A stretch of 64,000 nucleotides of DNA from an uncultured Acetobacteraceae bacterium (GTDB lineage: Bacteria; Pseudomonadota; Alphaproteobacteria; Acetobacterales; Acetobacteraceae). Under the pieces are notes generated by a model. The model did no database searches. It had not been told where the DNA came from and saw nothing but the letters and a program-made list of their open reading frames with translations. A program made the position numbers and the translations under genes. The DNA lies in NCBI GenBank assembly GCA_946476985.1, contig CAMKWS010000001.1:248001-312000 (forward strand). Direction: 5' to 3'. Positions 1-10,540 of the stretch are shown piece after piece. The first letter of the stretch is position 1; each line of letters begins with the position of its first letter.

Positions 1-1
1 C

Positions 2-157
2 CAAGTCGGGAAAGCTGCTTCTCCTGAAGTCACTGGCGCCTTAGTGATCGCACGCCTTATGGGAAATCATGAAGGTAATCACCGAACAGGCTGGCATATC
101 ACTATGGAGAATAGTGAAGTCCGCATTAATGGCATTAAACTGCCTATTCCCTTCTGA
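2..157 (+). CDS. C-terminal fragment of an unrecognised protein
   Basis: An open frame enters from the left edge and ends at TGA 155-157, giving 51 residues that close with the hydrophobic stretch IKLPIPF. I do not recognise the family from this tail. It lies on the plus strand, converges on dnaE, and is followed within 20 bases by a strong hairpin with a T tract, which supports a real gene end. The frame is too short for domain assignment. It could in principle be a chance open frame, but the absence of stops and the adjacent terminator argue for a gene. Confidence 0.6.
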   Translation, partial: QVGKAASPEVTGALVIARLMGNHEGNHRTGWHITMENSEVRINGIKLPIPF

Positions 158-176
158 GGAGATGCCCTCCTTTTTT

Positions 177-206
177 AAAAAGCGGCAAAACATCTTGCCG
201 CTTTTT
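177..206. terminator. Bidirectional intrinsic terminator
   Basis: The perfect 12-base arms AAAAAGCGGCAA and TTGCCGCTTTTT enclose a 6-base loop. The A and T ends make it usable from both strands, so it can end both the plus-strand fragment to the left and dnaE on the minus strand. Confidence 0.85.
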
Positions 207-217
207 AAACTAGATCC

Positions 218-3200
218 TTAAACCTGCTCTAAACGACAAACACCTTCTAATGTGCCCATTTGCTCGGCCAGACGTGGTGTGATCCGATATGGCTCTGGCA
301 AGCGAATAGCAACATCTTGCGTCTCCTCAACGGAGGGCATAAGTACCACCCTCCCTCGTCCGCCTTTAACTGTCTCTAACATAGACTGCAAAGGCTCTAG
401 AGCTACTTCACTGTCAATCCAAATACGGAGCTCTCCTTTTTCTTCGGCTGCTGCCTTCTCAAGATCAAGCACAGTATTGGCCGTAATACGAACAGCATCA
501 CCATCTAGCTTAAGCTCGGCATACACCAACACAGCCTGCCCAGCGACCAGAAGCTCCCTACACGAGGCTAAGGTCTCTGAAAACAGAGTGACCTCACACC
601 CACCACTGGCATCTGTTAACGTAACCCATGCCATTTTCTTGCCTGTCTTCGTGGGCCGTTCTTTTTTATCCACCACACAGCCTGCAATACGTACACGAGT
701 TTCGCCTTGATGGGCGACTTGCTCTAGCCGGAAGGCTGGTGTTGTCCCAATACGTCGCAAGACATGGCGATAGGCATCCAACGGATGGGCACTCATATGA
801 AAGCCAATCACCGCAGCCTCATGGGAAAGCCGTTCAAAATCTGGCCACGGACGTACCTTCTTAAGGTGCAAAACCTCACGCAGGCTATCATCCGCACCGC
901 CAAACAGCCCAACTTGGCCGACTTCTTTCTCCTGTGCACGGGACTGCGCACGCCGCAAAACAATTTCTGCACTTGCAAAAACCGTGTGGCGGTCTGGCTC
1001 AATCGAATCAAACGCACCAGCTTTGGCAAGGCTTTCCATCTGAATTTTATTGATATGTTTGGAATCACAACGCTCTGCAAAATCCGTCATATCTTTGAAT
1101 GGTTTTGCCCCACGATCTTTTACAAGACCTTCCATAGCAACAAATCCCACGCGCTTAACCGCAGCCAAGGCAAAACGAATACCCAAGCGGCCATCTTCAA
1201 GATGTTCAATCGAAAAATCAGCCTGAGATTTGTTAATATCCACCGGCAAAACAGGGATATCCATACGGCGCGCCTCTTGGCACAGCGCTGCGAGCTTCTC
1301 TGTTTTTTCTCGTGCAAGAGACATACAGCCCGCTAAGAAGGCAACTGGATGGTTCGCCTTCATCCATGCTGTTTGATAAGACACAAACGCATAAGCGGCC
1401 GCATGAGATTTGTTAAACCCGTAATTGGCGAATTTCGCCATCAGGTCAAAGACCTCTTCAGCCTTTTCAGCTGGAATACCCCGTTTTGTAGCCCCTTCGC
1501 AGAAAATAACGCGTTGCTTCTCCATTTCAGAAGCAATCTTTTTACCCATCGCACGTCGTAGCAAATCTGCTCCACCAAGGCTGTAACCTGCCATCTTCTG
1601 GGCAATCTGCATCACCTGCTCCTGATAGACCATAATCCCGTAGGTCTCTTCAAGGATCGGGCGGATCTCCTCATGCGGTGGCTCCCATGGGGCACCATGC
1701 TTACGACGACAATATTCAGGGATATTTTCCATCGGCCCCGGGCGATAGAGTGACACACCGGCAATGAGGTCCTCTAGCCGGCTGGCCGACATCTGCTTGA
1801 GCATATCCCGCATACCCGCGCCTTCAAACTGGAAGACACCAGCCGTATCGCCGCGGGCCATCATCTCAAAGGTTTTTTTATCATCTAAAGGAATGAGAGA
1901 AAGATCAACTTCCTCACCCAACTGACGTAGGAAATCGACACCTCTTTTAAGAATGGTCAATGTTGTCAAACCGAGGAAGTCGAACTTCACCAAGCCAGCT
2001 TGCTCAACAAATTTCATATTATACTGGGTAACCAGCATTTCACTTCGCGGATCTCGGTAAAGTGGCACGAGCTCTACAAGATCACGATCCCCAATCACAA
2101 CACCTGCAGCATGGGTAGAAGCATGGCGGAACAGGCCCTCAAGCTGCAACGCAATTTCTAGCAGACGACGGATCATCTCATCCGTATCACGCATTTCTTG
2201 CAAGCGCGGCTCTTCTTCAATCGCCTTTGCGAGCGGGGTTGGTTTTGCCGGATTGTTTGGAATTAACTCCGCAACACGGTTTACCATCCCATATGGCAAC
2301 CCTAAAACACGCCCGACATCACGTACCGCAGCTTTTGCTTGCAACTTACCAAAAGTAATGATCTGCGCCACACGTTCATGGCCGTACTCATCCCGCACAT
2401 AGCGGATCACCTCGTCACGCCTATCCTGACAAAAATCGATATCAAAATCAGGCATGGACACACGTTCAGGGTTCAAGAAACGCTCGAACAGCAAGCCAAA
2501 CGGAATAGGATCAATATCGGTAATTGTGAGAGCATACGCCACCAAAGACCCCGCACCGGACCCACGCCCAGGCCCTACGGGGATATCATGCGCCTTAGCC
2601 CACTGAATAAAATCCGCCACGATAAGGAAGTAACCGGGAAAGCCCATACTGGCGATAATGCCAAGCTCGGTCTCTAAACGGGCCTCATATTCGGCCCGGC
2701 GGGCTTCACCATCTGCCATGACAGAAAGGCGCTTCTCCAAACCTTCCTCAGCCATGGCACGGAGTGTTTCTTCCTCCGTACTCCCCTCACGCACTTTAGG
2801 GCACACAGGCAAAAGCGGCTTGCGTGTATTGACCCCCACAGCGCAATGACGAGCAATAACTAACGTATTGTCACACGCTTCTGGGAGGTCATGAAAAAGC
2901 GCACGCATTTCCTCAGGCGTTTTAAACCAGGCCTGAGACGAAACGCGCCAGCGATCCTCCTCTGCCATGGTGCGCCCTTGTGCAATACATAGCAGCGCAT
3001 CATGCGCCTCATGCAGTTCCGGCCGTGGGAAGAAGCACTCATTTGTTGCAACAAGCGGTAGATCAAGCTCATCGGCCAAGGCAATAAGGTGCGGCTCTGT
3101 GATATCCTCACCAGCTTCATCTAGCCGATTAATCTCTACAGCGACATAGCCCTGGAACGCTTCTTTCAAGCGCTTCAACATCTCACGTGCGGCGGGGATC

Positions 3201-3643
3201 TGCTCGCCTAGCAGCAGCTTATTAATTGGCCCACGATTACCGCCCGTCAGCAAAAACAGCCCCTCTGCCCGGCTGCACAGCACATCCAACGGCATGGAAG
3301 GATCTGCCGAATCTCCATTTAAGAAGCCCTGCGTGGATAAGAACTGTAAGTTCTCCAGCCCTTCTTCTGTCCGTGCTAACACAACCAAAGGCTCGGCCGC
3401 TGCGCCAGGCCGCCCTGTGGAAGATGGAAGTGCTAACTGGCACCCAACAATCGGTTGCACACCCGCTTTACGACATGTTTGAGAAAATTCCAGCCCGCCA
3501 AACATATTCCCGCTATCTGTCAAAGCAACAGCGGGCATTTGGTTAGCCGCAGCTAGCTCTACAAGCTCTGAAACACGGATGGCACCCTGACTAAGAGAGT
3601 AAGCAGAGTGATTACGAAGATGGACAAAATCAGCATAGGGCAT
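218..3643 (-). CDS. dnaE: DNA polymerase III subunit alpha
   Basis: The 1141-residue product is the catalytic subunit of the replicative polymerase. The N-terminal PHP domain (about 1-270) reads HLRNHSAYSL and ALTDSGN, so several metal ligands of active PHP domains are missing, as in E. coli DnaE; proofreading is therefore expected from a separate epsilon subunit. The polymerase core has GPGRGSGAGS (about 357-366) and the catalytic aspartates in PDFDIDF (about 398-404). A helix-hairpin-helix region and an OB fold fill the C-terminal third. Length is normal for DnaE1. The start ATG is preceded by AGAGGG. It is the last gene of the birA-to-dnaE run, 71 bases after lolD, and ends at the bidirectional terminator. 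Confidence 0.97.
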   Translation of the reverse strand: MPYADFVHLRNHSAYSLSQGAIRVSELVELAAANQMPAVALTDSGNMFGGLEFSQTCRKAGVQPIVGCQLALPSSTGRPGAAAEPLVVLARTEEGLENLQFLSTQGFLNGDSADPSMPLDVLCSRAEGLFLLTGGNRGPINKLLLGEQIPAAREMLKRLKEAFQGYVAVEINRLDEAGEDITEPHLIALADELDLPLVATNECFFPRPELHEAHDALLCIAQGRTMAEEDRWRVSSQAWFKTPEEMRALFHDLPEACDNTLVIARHCAVGVNTRKPLLPVCPKVREGSTEEETLRAMAEEGLEKRLSVMADGEARRAEYEARLETELGIIASMGFPGYFLIVADFIQWAKAHDIPVGPGRGSGAGSLVAYALTITDIDPIPFGLLFERFLNPERVSMPDFDIDFCQDRRDEVIRYVRDEYGHERVAQIITFGKLQAKAAVRDVGRVLGLPYGMVNRVAELIPNNPAKPTPLAKAIEEEPRLQEMRDTDEMIRRLLEIALQLEGLFRHASTHAAGVVIGDRDLVELVPLYRDPRSEMLVTQYNMKFVEQAGLVKFDFLGLTTLTILKRGVDFLRQLGEEVDLSLIPLDDKKTFEMMARGDTAGVFQFEGAGMRDMLKQMSASRLEDLIAGVSLYRPGPMENIPEYCRRKHGAPWEPPHEEIRPILEETYGIMVYQEQVMQIAQKMAGYSLGGADLLRRAMGKKIASEMEKQRVIFCEGATKRGIPAEKAEEVFDLMAKFANYGFNKSHAAAYAFVSYQTAWMKANHPVAFLAGCMSLAREKTEKLAALCQEARRMDIPVLPVDINKSQADFSIEHLEDGRLGIRFALAAVKRVGFVAMEGLVKDRGAKPFKDMTDFAERCDSKHINKIQMESLAKAGAFDSIEPDRHTVFASAEIVLRRAQSRAQEKEVGQVGLFGGADDSLREVLHLKKVRPWPDFERLSHEAAVIGFHMSAHPLDAYRHVLRRIGTTPAFRLEQVAHQGETRVRIAGCVVDKKERPTKTGKKMAWVTLTDASGGCEVTLFSETLASCRELLVAGQAVLVYAELKLDGDAVRITANTVLDLEKAAAEEKGELRIWIDSEVALEPLQSMLETVKGGRGRVVLMPSVEETQDVAIRLPEPYRITPRLAEQMGTLEGVCRLEQV

Positions 3644-3714
3644 GCGCCCTCTTTACCACGGAGCCACAGCAACGGGGAACAGAAAACACACCCTAACAAC
3701 GCAAGAGGATTACC

Positions 3715-4461
3715 TCAGCAGGCGACGAGCTGACCATCTGTTAAGGTTACGGTGCGATCCATTGATGCTGCCAAAGTTTCATTATGTGTAGCAATTAACG
3801 CAGCCACACCCTCTTCTCTTACGACACGCATGAGTTCAACAAAAACAAGATCTGCCGTTTTTGTATCCAAATTTCCCGTTGGCTCATCAGCCAGCAACAC
3901 GCTCGGCTTATTAGCCAACGCACGTGCAATCGCCGTGCGTTGCTGCTCACCACCGGACATACGACCCGGTAAGGCCTCTAGCCTATGCCCTAATCCAAAG
4001 CGCTTTAATAAATCCTCAGCTCGCTCTCTTGCTTGTCGAGGCGCAATACCTGCTGCCAATTGTGGCAACATCACATTCTCAACCGCACTGAACTCACCCA
4101 ACAAATGATGAAACTGGTACACAAACCCAATCTCATCTCTCCGCAAAGCTGTGCGGCCTGCCTCATTTAAGCGAGATGTCTTCTGCCCCTTGATGAGTAC
4201 ATCGCCCGCATTAGGTTTTTCAAGCAATCCCGCCAGATGAAGTAGAGTAGACTTCCCTGTTCCACTTGGTGCCACAAGAGAAACAATTTCCCCCTTTGAA
4301 AGGGTAAACTGCACATTTTTGAGGATCTGAAGCTCCTCATCACCCGAACTAAAAGAGCGCGCCACCCCTTCTAACTCTAATGCAGCCATAGTCTCTGCTA
4401 TGCCTTCCTCCCCTTTAACGGGTGTTTCGGCACTCATATCTCGAGAACTCATCTTACTCAT
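3715..4461 (-). CDS. lolD: Lipoprotein-releasing system ATP-binding protein LolD
   Basis: This is the ABC ATPase that powers release of outer-membrane lipoproteins from the inner membrane together with LolC/E. Visible motifs are a Walker A variant APSGTGKST, the signature MSGGEQQR, Walker [13 protein letters not shown] and a downstream switch histidine in ATHNE. The ORF track begins at 4497 inside lolC. I prefer the ATG at 4461 because it forms the 8-base overlap ATGAGTAA with the lolC stop and has GAGG about 10 bases upstream; the extra 12 residues of the longer frame add no family sequence. The overlap indicates translational coupling with lolC. LolD-type sequence plus the lolC neighbour make this more likely than another MacB-like ATPase. 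Confidence 0.95.
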   Translation of the reverse strand: MSKMSSRDMSAETPVKGEEGIAETMAALELEGVARSFSSGDEELQILKNVQFTLSKGEIVSLVAPSGTGKSTLLHLAGLLEKPNAGDVLIKGQKTSRLNEAGRTALRRDEIGFVYQFHHLLGEFSAVENVMLPQLAAGIAPRQARERAEDLLKRFGLGHRLEALPGRMSGGEQQRTAIARALANKPSVLLADEPTGNLDTKTADLVFVELMRVVREEGVAALIATHNETLAASMDRTVTLTDGQLVAC

Positions 4462-5701
4462 GACGCAGAGCCTCAACAGGGTCTGTCTTAGCAGCACGCC
4501 AAGATGGATAAAGCGTTGCCAATAACGATAATGCTAGAGACAACACAACAACTTCGACCACTTGTGACCAAATGATACGAGCAGGCAAACGAGCTAGAAA
4601 ATAAACCTCTGAATTAAAAAGATTTGTCCCTGTTAGGCTCTCTAACACATGGCGAATACGCTCAATATTCAGAGCAAAACAAATCCCTAGCACTGTCCCC
4701 AAACATGTACCCACCACACCAACAGAAGCGCCACACATTAGGAAGATGCGCATCACATTGCCGCGGCTTGCCCCAAATGTTCTCAATATCGCAATATCTC
4801 GTGTCTTATCCTTAACCATCATGATCAATGATGAGATCACATTAAATGCCGCAACAAGAATAATCAGCGTAAGGATCAAGAACATCACATTCTGCTCAAC
4901 TGTGACAGCATCCAAAAAGCCATTTGCGCTTCTTGTCCAATCCAGCACTTGCAACTGTGGGTTATTCAGAGACACGGTAATTTGCCGTGCTATAGGAACA
5001 ATATTTAGTGGATCATTCGTGCTAACTTGAATGAGCGATACAGCATCACCCAACATGAGAAATTTCTGAGAAGCAGCCAACGGCATAAGAATGACATTAC
5101 TATTATAGTCATTCCAGTTCGCATCAAACACCAGTGCGACATGCAACTTACGCACCCGTGGCATTGTGCCAAAAGGTGTCGCTTGCCCGTTGGGAGATAG
5201 TAGCGTGATCGTAGAGCCTGCTTGCAAGCCCGCACGCTCAGCTAATGTCGCCCCTACAGCCACAGCGTCATTACCTGTAAAGGCGTCTAAACTACCTTCA
5301 ATAATGCCTTGGCTAAGAGCTTTCCAATTTTTTAAATCTTCAGGAGCAATACCCTCAAGCATAGCCCCTGTTGAATATTCACCAGCTTCCGCAAGAACTG
5401 TTCCCTGCGTCATGGGGAGGACCTGCGTCACCCCTTTTACTTGGCGAATAAGAGCCGCATCATCACGATATCCCTGAATGCTCCGCCCATAAGCGTAAAC
5501 ATTCAGGTCGCCATGTAAGCCTAAGATCCGCCCCATAAGGTCAGCCTTAAAACCATTCATGACGGCCATCACAATGATAAGCGTCGCAACACCAAGAGCG
5601 ATACCTACCAAAGAAAATAACGCAATAATTGAAGCGAACCGTTCCCCCTTACGGGCACGCAAATACCGTAGAGCAACGGTTCGTTCAAAACGGCCAAACA
5701 T
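4454..5701 (-). CDS. lolC: Lipoprotein-releasing system transmembrane protein LolC/E
   Basis: The 415-residue inner-membrane permease extracts lipoproteins for transfer to LolA. It has one N-terminal transmembrane helix (about 20-45), a large periplasmic domain, and three C-terminal helices in the FtsX-like region (about 270-400). The cytoplasmic coupling segment [14 protein letters not shown] is the LolCE/FtsX family hallmark. Its ATG overlaps the proS stop in TAATG, and its end overlaps lolD by 8 bases. Only one permease gene is present, so either LolC/E acts as a homodimer or a partner lies elsewhere; I use lolC as the family name without separating C from E. Confidence 0.93.
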   Translation of the reverse strand: MFGRFERTVALRYLRARKGERFASIIALFSLVGIALGVATLIIVMAVMNGFKADLMGRILGLHGDLNVYAYGRSIQGYRDDAALIRQVKGVTQVLPMTQGTVLAEAGEYSTGAMLEGIAPEDLKNWKALSQGIIEGSLDAFTGNDAVAVGATLAERAGLQAGSTITLLSPNGQATPFGTMPRVRKLHVALVFDANWNDYNSNVILMPLAASQKFLMLGDAVSLIQVSTNDPLNIVPIARQITVSLNNPQLQVLDWTRSANGFLDAVTVEQNVMFLILTLIILVAAFNVISSLIMMVKDKTRDIAILRTFGASRGNVMRIFLMCGASVGVVGTCLGTVLGICFALNIERIRHVLESLTGTNLFNSEVYFLARLPARIIWSQVVEVVVLSLALSLLATLYPSWRAAKTDPVEALRHE

Positions 5702-7017
5702 TACCGCAAACCTAGCTTAGCCAATGCTTCATCTAGCGGCAGCTCACTGCGCTCACCCGTGGCGCGATGTTTTAACTCAACCATGCCATTTTTCGCCCCA
5801 CGAGGGCCAACAATGATCTGCCAAGGATGCCCCAGAAGATCAGCATCATTGAACTTCACCCCCGCCCGCTCGGAACGATCATCATACAGCAGCCCTTCTG
5901 GGTCACAGCTATAAATGCTCTCGCACATCGCATCACAAGTTTCATCACCCGGGCGTAAATTCAACAAAGCGGCACGATAAGGGGCAACATCTTCTGGCCA
6001 AATAATACCAGCATCATCGTGAGACGCTTCAATAATCGCTCCCACCAAACGAGATACACCAATACCATAAGACCCCATATGAGGGTGAATAGCAGCACCA
6101 TCAGCGCCATTCACCTCAACACCCATGGCTTCGGTATATTTCGTACCAAAATAGAAAATATGGCCAACTTCAATACCACGTCCACCACGGCGGCGATCCT
6201 CTGGCACAGCCTCCCACGCTGTAAGATCGTGCTTCTCATCGGTTGCAGAATAGGTCTCTTTCACCAAATTCTGTAACTTCTGGAGATCAGCTTCATTCTG
6301 CGGGTTTAACGCCATGGATTCCCAATCCATCTCGTCCCACCCAGCATCATAAAAAACTTCGCTTTCACCCGTTGGGGCTAACACGAGGAATTCATGGCTC
6401 AACTCACCACCAATTGGCCCAGTATCTGCGGCCATTGGTACAGCCTTCACACCAAGACGGCGGAAGATCTTCAAGTAAGAAAGCATCATCCTATAATAGC
6501 TGCTCACAGCTGCTTCATAGGAAAGGTCGAAGGAATAGGCATCCTTCATATAAAATTCACGCCCACGCATCACACCAAAACGAGGGCGAACTTCGTCACG
6601 GAACTTCCATTGGATATGGTAAATCACCTTCGGCAATTCACGGTATGATTTTACCGTACTGCCAAAGAGGTCTGTCACCACTTCTTCATTCGTTGGACCA
6701 TACAGCATCTCACGGCCTTGACGATCCTGAATACGCAGCATTTCAGGGCCATAAGCATCATAACGACCAGAACGCCGCCATAAATCGGCTGATTGTATGG
6801 TCGGCATTAAGACTTCCTGCCCACCAACTTGGTCCTGCTCTTGGCGCACAATATTCGCAATATTGCGCAACACACGCAGCCCTGCCGGCAACCATGTATA
6901 AATACCTGATGATGTCTGCCGCACCAGTCCTGCACGCAGCATCAGACGGTGTGAGGCGATCTGCGCCTCAGCAGGAACTTCTTTTAAAGTAGGCTGGAAA
7001 GCTTGGCTTAACCGCAT
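5701..7017 (-). CDS. proS: Proline--tRNA ligase, short alphaproteobacterial type
   Basis: This class II aminoacyl-tRNA synthetase charges tRNA-Pro. At 438 residues it is the short form that lacks the roughly 180-residue editing insertion between motifs 2 and 3 found in E. coli ProS. Motif 1 region [14 protein letters not shown], motif 2 [17 protein letters not shown] with GPTNEE just before it, and motif 3 [10 protein letters not shown] are all present, followed by the anticodon-binding domain. Since Ala-tRNA-Pro editing in cis is absent, a free-standing trans-editing enzyme would be expected elsewhere; none is in this window. The stop overlaps the lolC start by one base, and rnj ends 12 bases upstream. 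Confidence 0.97.
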   Translation of the reverse strand: MRLSQAFQPTLKEVPAEAQIASHRLMLRAGLVRQTSSGIYTWLPAGLRVLRNIANIVRQEQDQVGGQEVLMPTIQSADLWRRSGRYDAYGPEMLRIQDRQGREMLYGPTNEEVVTDLFGSTVKSYRELPKVIYHIQWKFRDEVRPRFGVMRGREFYMKDAYSFDLSYEAAVSSYYRMMLSYLKIFRRLGVKAVPMAADTGPIGGELSHEFLVLAPTGESEVFYDAGWDEMDWESMALNPQNEADLQKLQNLVKETYSATDEKHDLTAWEAVPEDRRRGGRGIEVGHIFYFGTKYTEAMGVEVNGADGAAIHPHMGSYGIGVSRLVGAIIEASHDDAGIIWPEDVAPYRAALLNLRPGDETCDAMCESIYSCDPEGLLYDDRSERAGVKFNDADLLGHPWQIIVGPRGAKNGMVELKHRATGERSELPLDEALAKLGLR

Positions 7018-7029
7018 GCTCTCTTTTCC

Positions 7030-8700
7030 TCAAACGCGCAGAAGGTGAACATCAACCAAAGGACGCTTGCGCAATTTACGTCCTAATGCACGGCGCAATG
7101 CTGTTCGTGCCGCATCACGGAAAGCCTGATCATCCTGCCGGAACTCATCAGGAATTTCATCAATCGCATACGCAAATTCTTCACGAATACGCGTACTTTC
7201 TGGGTCATCTCTTTCCAACAAGCCTGGCGCACTAATACGTGGATCACCGATGACATAACCTTCATCATCCACAGCAAAACTTGCCAAAACAACGCCGTTA
7301 AACAGCATGCGACGGCGTGCAGCTAACACACCACCTGTCATTGGCAGCAAACGATCACCATCAAGAGCCAAACGCCCTGTTGGAGCTGTATCAACAACCT
7401 CAACCGGCCCTGGGCCTAAATTCAAGATATCACCATCTTCAAGCAGAACAGCTTCAGCACCACTCTCACGCGCCACCGCACCATGCGCCGTCAAATGACG
7501 CCATTCACCATGGGTCGGAATACTGTAGCGAGGACGCACCAAGCTATAGAGATGGCGAATATCCCCCCCTGTAGCGTGCCCCGATGTATGAACCATACCG
7601 TCTTTATCTGTCAGCACTGTGACACCACGGCGTGTAAGGTTATCCTGCACCGTCATTACAGCTTGCTCATTACCCGGAATCACACGGGAGCTGTAGATAA
7701 CCGTATCCCCCTCACCCAGAGAAATGCTGGAATGGGTATCATTTGCGATACGTGACAGAGCCGAGCGTGCTTCACCCTGACTACCTGTGATGATCATCAG
7801 CAAATTATCATCCGAGACATTCGCTGCGTCATATTCTGTCAAAAATGGTGGGAGATCGGTAAAGTAACCACACTCACGTGCAGCCGCCTCTAGGTTACGC
7901 AAAGAGCGGCCAATCACCATCACTTCACGCCCCGTTGCCAAAGCGGCCTTTGCAATGCTCTCCACACGCGCAACGTTACTCGCAAAGCATGTCACCGCAA
8001 CGCGTCCTTCAAGACCAGCGATCATCTCCGTCAAGCCAACGCGCACTTCCGCCTCAGATTGAGATGGTCCCTCGCGCATGACATTGGTGCTATCACCAAC
8101 CATAGCCAGCACACCTTCGTCACCTAAAGCACGGAAGGCATCTTCATCTGTCACTGGGCCCACAAGAGGTGTTGGGTCCAGCTTCCAGTCCCCTGTATGA
8201 ACAACAATCCCATGCGGCGTACGAATCGCAACAGATTGAGCCTCAATAATAGAGTGCGTCACTGGAATGAATTGCAGATCAAATGGCCCAACTTCGAATC
8301 GTGATGCAGGCATCACGATATTCAAGACCACCTGATTTTGCAGCCCAGCTTCGCTGAGCTTGCGACGTATCACAGCTGCTGTAAACGGCGTTGCATAGAC
8401 AGGACAGCGCAGATATTTCCACAAATGTGCAATCGCACCGATATGATCTTCATGCGCGTGGGTAATAACCAAGCCGCACAGCGTGTCCTTCCGCTCTGCA
8501 ATAAAACTTGGGTCGGGCATCAATACATCTGCTTCTGGGGTATCATTCCCAGAAAAACCGATGCCGCAGTCAATCGCCAACCAATGTTCTTCCCCATCTT
8601 TACGCAAGCGATACAAGTTGAGATTCATACCAATCTCACCTGTGCCTCCTAGCGGGAGAAAGGCAAAATCATCCTTCTGTTCTGTCATATAATCATCCAC
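7030..8700 (-). CDS. rnj: Ribonuclease J
   Basis: The 556-residue metallo-beta-lactamase/beta-CASP ribonuclease acts in 5'-to-3' RNA decay and processing. The zinc-binding signature THAHEDHIGA lies near residue 80, followed by further MBL histidines in VTHSI and HTGDWK, and the beta-CASP motif region near GSQGEARSAL. A short C-terminal domain completes the family length. A second in-frame ATG four codons downstream (MTEQKDDF) could be the true start; neither has a strong Shine-Dalgarno sequence. It sits 7 bases after coaX and 12 bases before proS, an arrangement I recall from many Rhodospirillales. Confidence 0.95.
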   Translation of the reverse strand: MDDYMTEQKDDFAFLPLGGTGEIGMNLNLYRLRKDGEEHWLAIDCGIGFSGNDTPEADVLMPDPSFIAERKDTLCGLVITHAHEDHIGAIAHLWKYLRCPVYATPFTAAVIRRKLSEAGLQNQVVLNIVMPASRFEVGPFDLQFIPVTHSIIEAQSVAIRTPHGIVVHTGDWKLDPTPLVGPVTDEDAFRALGDEGVLAMVGDSTNVMREGPSQSEAEVRVGLTEMIAGLEGRVAVTCFASNVARVESIAKAALATGREVMVIGRSLRNLEAAARECGYFTDLPPFLTEYDAANVSDDNLLMIITGSQGEARSALSRIANDTHSSISLGEGDTVIYSSRVIPGNEQAVMTVQDNLTRRGVTVLTDKDGMVHTSGHATGGDIRHLYSLVRPRYSIPTHGEWRHLTAHGAVARESGAEAVLLEDGDILNLGPGPVEVVDTAPTGRLALDGDRLLPMTGGVLAARRRMLFNGVVLASFAVDDEGYVIGDPRISAPGLLERDDPESTRIREEFAYAIDEIPDEFRQDDQAFRDAARTALRRALGRKLRKRPLVDVHLLRV

Positions 8701-8707
8701 ATCATGT

Positions 8708-9538
8708 TTACGTGTTATCTAAACGCCCAAAGGCATTATGGGCCTGCTGCCCAGAAACATCAGTGACGAAACGCGCACTATTCTGCCCCGCAAGTAAGCG
8801 AAGCCCCTCCAACGTGAGGTCCGGTGCCACTTCATCAAATAACGTCGTCCCCTCTGAAAAGAGAGGCGCTAAACCACCTGTCGCCACAACTTTCGCTGGC
8901 TCATCCATCTCGCCGGCTATCCGGCGTACAATTCCCTCAACAAGGCCGACATACCCCCAAAAGAGCCCCGACCTCATAGCCACACTCGTATTGCGGCCAA
9001 TTGCCTCTACAGGCCGCCCAACACTCACACGCGGCAAACGCGCCGCTGCTTTATGCAGCGCGTCCATCGAAAGATTCACTCCTGGAGCAATTGCTCCACC
9101 ACAATAGCGGCCTTCTCTATCCACAACATCAAACGTCGTAGCCGTTCCAAAATCCACAACAATCAACGGCCCACCATAAAGCCGATGAGACGCTAAGCCA
9201 TTCAATAAGCGGTCCGCCCCTAACTCAGAGGGCGTATCCACCAAAACATCCATTTTCCAGTCCAGCTCATGGTTCGCCACCAACGGCTCAGCATGTAGCC
9301 AGAAACGGCATAAACGCCGCAATTCATACAAGGCTGCTGGCACAACCGTGCCAATAATGGCCCTTTTCACACAGCTTGGGCTCAGTCCGGCTCGTTCCAT
9401 CAAATTCAACAGCCAAACGGCATATTCATCCGCCGTTCTACGATCATCTGTTGAGATGCGCCAGCGCCCTACCCACGCACTGCCATCATGAATGGCAAAA
9501 ACGACATTTGTATTGCCGGCGTCGATAACGAGCAGCAC
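8708..9538 (-). CDS. coaX: Type III pantothenate kinase
   Basis: CoaX phosphorylates pantothenate, the first step of coenzyme A synthesis. The ASKHA-fold phosphate motif [10 protein letters not shown] opens the protein, GADR and DFGTATTFD follow in the middle, and GGAIAPG is near the family's conserved glycine segment. The ORF track starts at GTG 9556, which overlaps the birA stop (GTGAGTGA). I choose the next GTG (9538): AAGGA lies six bases before it, and it gives the family-like start (M)[10 protein letters not shown]. The difference is only six residues, and either is possible. No pantothenate kinase of another type is visible in the window. Confidence 0.93.
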   Translation of the reverse strand: MLLVIDAGNTNVVFAIHDGSAWVGRWRISTDDRRTADEYAVWLLNLMERAGLSPSCVKRAIIGTVVPAALYELRRLCRFWLHAEPLVANHELDWKMDVLVDTPSELGADRLLNGLASHRLYGGPLIVVDFGTATTFDVVDREGRYCGGAIAPGVNLSMDALHKAAARLPRVSVGRPVEAIGRNTSVAMRSGLFWGYVGLVEGIVRRIAGEMDEPAKVVATGGLAPLFSEGTTLFDEVAPDLTLEGLRLLAGQNSARFVTDVSGQQAHNAFGRLDNT

Positions 9539-9548
9539 ACCTTTTCCT

Positions 9549-10355
9549 TCACTCACAAATAATATCGCCTGTCACAATCGAGGTTACAGTGCCATCATCC
9601 AATGTGAGCAACAGGTGCCCCTGCATATCCAGTCCGGCAAATTGACCCTTTATGTCTCTATCATGTCTTCGGACAATCAGTCGAGTGCCTATAGGATGAG
9701 CTCGCTCCATCCAGCCCTGCCATATAGCCTGATCCCCACCCTGCTGCCAGCATTGCCGCCATTTATCCAAGGCACATAAAATTTCCTTGGCGCATTTTTC
9801 TGCCGTAGGAGGCGATATAATATCCGCTAAAGCAGCAAGACTACGCCCTTCAACATGGGGCGCTTTACATAAATTAGCGCCGACCCCAATCACCGCCCAT
9901 GCTTGCTCATCAACAAAAGAGCCCTTCTCAGAAGAGGCAGATACGCCAGAACCACCAGTCTCAATTAAAATACCAGCCATCTTCCGCCCCATTAAGAGCA
10001 GATCATTCGGCCATTTTAAACTGAGAGACAAATCGATCTCATTCTTCGGTACATATGCCGCATTAGGCTCATACATCTTTGAACCAACAGATGCAGCATA
10101 AACACCATCATAGACAGCCACTGCAACGAGATACGGCAAAACAGACCGAAACGAACTTTTTTCTGAAAAATGAAGCAAAAAGGAAAAAGCTAAATTTCCT
10201 TCTCCACTCTCCCAGTTGCGACCACGACTTCCTCGTGCCGCACTCTGTCGTCTTGCGAGAACAGCTAGACCCTCATTCTCGCCGGCCTCAGCTCGTTCCC
10301 GACAAAAATCGGAAGTGGATGCCAGCGTTTCATAAATTTCGAAACGCCAGTTCAT
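9549..10355 (-). CDS. birA: Biotin--[acetyl-CoA-carboxylase] ligase
   Basis: The 268-residue enzyme makes biotinyl-AMP and attaches biotin to carboxylase carrier proteins. The adenylate-binding loop [11 protein letters not shown] (about 38-48), the segment [19 protein letters not shown] and a small C-terminal SH3-like domain are clear. There is no N-terminal winged-helix DNA-binding domain, so this is the monofunctional ligase without repressor activity. In relatives this gene follows nuoN; here the next feature upstream is tRNA-Val, 20 bases away. It heads the run birA-coaX-rnj-proS-lolC-lolD-dnaE. Confidence 0.94.
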   Translation of the reverse strand: MNWRFEIYETLASTSDFCRERAEAGENEGLAVLARRQSAARGSRGRNWESGEGNLAFSFLLHFSEKSSFRSVLPYLVAVAVYDGVYAASVGSKMYEPNAAYVPKNEIDLSLSLKWPNDLLLMGRKMAGILIETGGSGVSASSEKGSFVDEQAWAVIGVGANLCKAPHVEGRSLAALADIISPPTAEKCAKEILCALDKWRQCWQQGGDQAIWQGWMERAHPIGTRLIVRRHDRDIKGQFAGLDMQGHLLLTLDDGTVTSIVTGDIICE

Positions 10356-10375
10356 AAAAACACTTCAAAAGAAGA

Positions 10376-10450
10376 TGGTGGGCAATGACGGGATCGAACC
10401 GCCGACCCTCTCGGTGTAAACGAGACGCTCTACCGCTGAGCTAATTGCCC
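10376..10450 (-). tRNA. tRNA-Val (anticodon UAC)
   Basis: The minus strand folds as a cloverleaf: acceptor GGGCAAT pairs with ATTGCCC, the anticodon loop TTTACAC carries TAC, and the T arm contains GGTTCGATCC. The discriminator A and an encoded CCA are present. It lies between birA and hupB, the position from which complex I genes normally begin in related genomes. Confidence 0.96.
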
Positions 10451-10484
10451 GCCCCGATATATATGCAAAAGCATCTTGGAGCGC

Positions 10485-10529
10485 AACAGGAAAATGTTAT
10501 TTTTTAATAAAAAATGACATTTTCCTGTT
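10485..10529 (-). terminator. Terminator after hupB
   Basis: Perfect 13-base arms AACAGGAAAATGT and ACATTTTCCTGTT flank an A/T-rich centre that can extend the stem. It starts 12 bases past the hupB stop on the minus strand and ends before tRNA-Val, so it separates the two transcripts. Confidence 0.7.
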
Positions 10530-10540
10530 TTAGCATGAGC

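Noticed and set aside
764-1336. 190-residue plus-strand open frame
   Set aside because: It lies entirely antisense to dnaE and has no recognisable motif.
6243-6992. 249-residue plus-strand open frame opposite proS
   Set aside because: It is antisense to a certain synthetase gene, with no domain signature.
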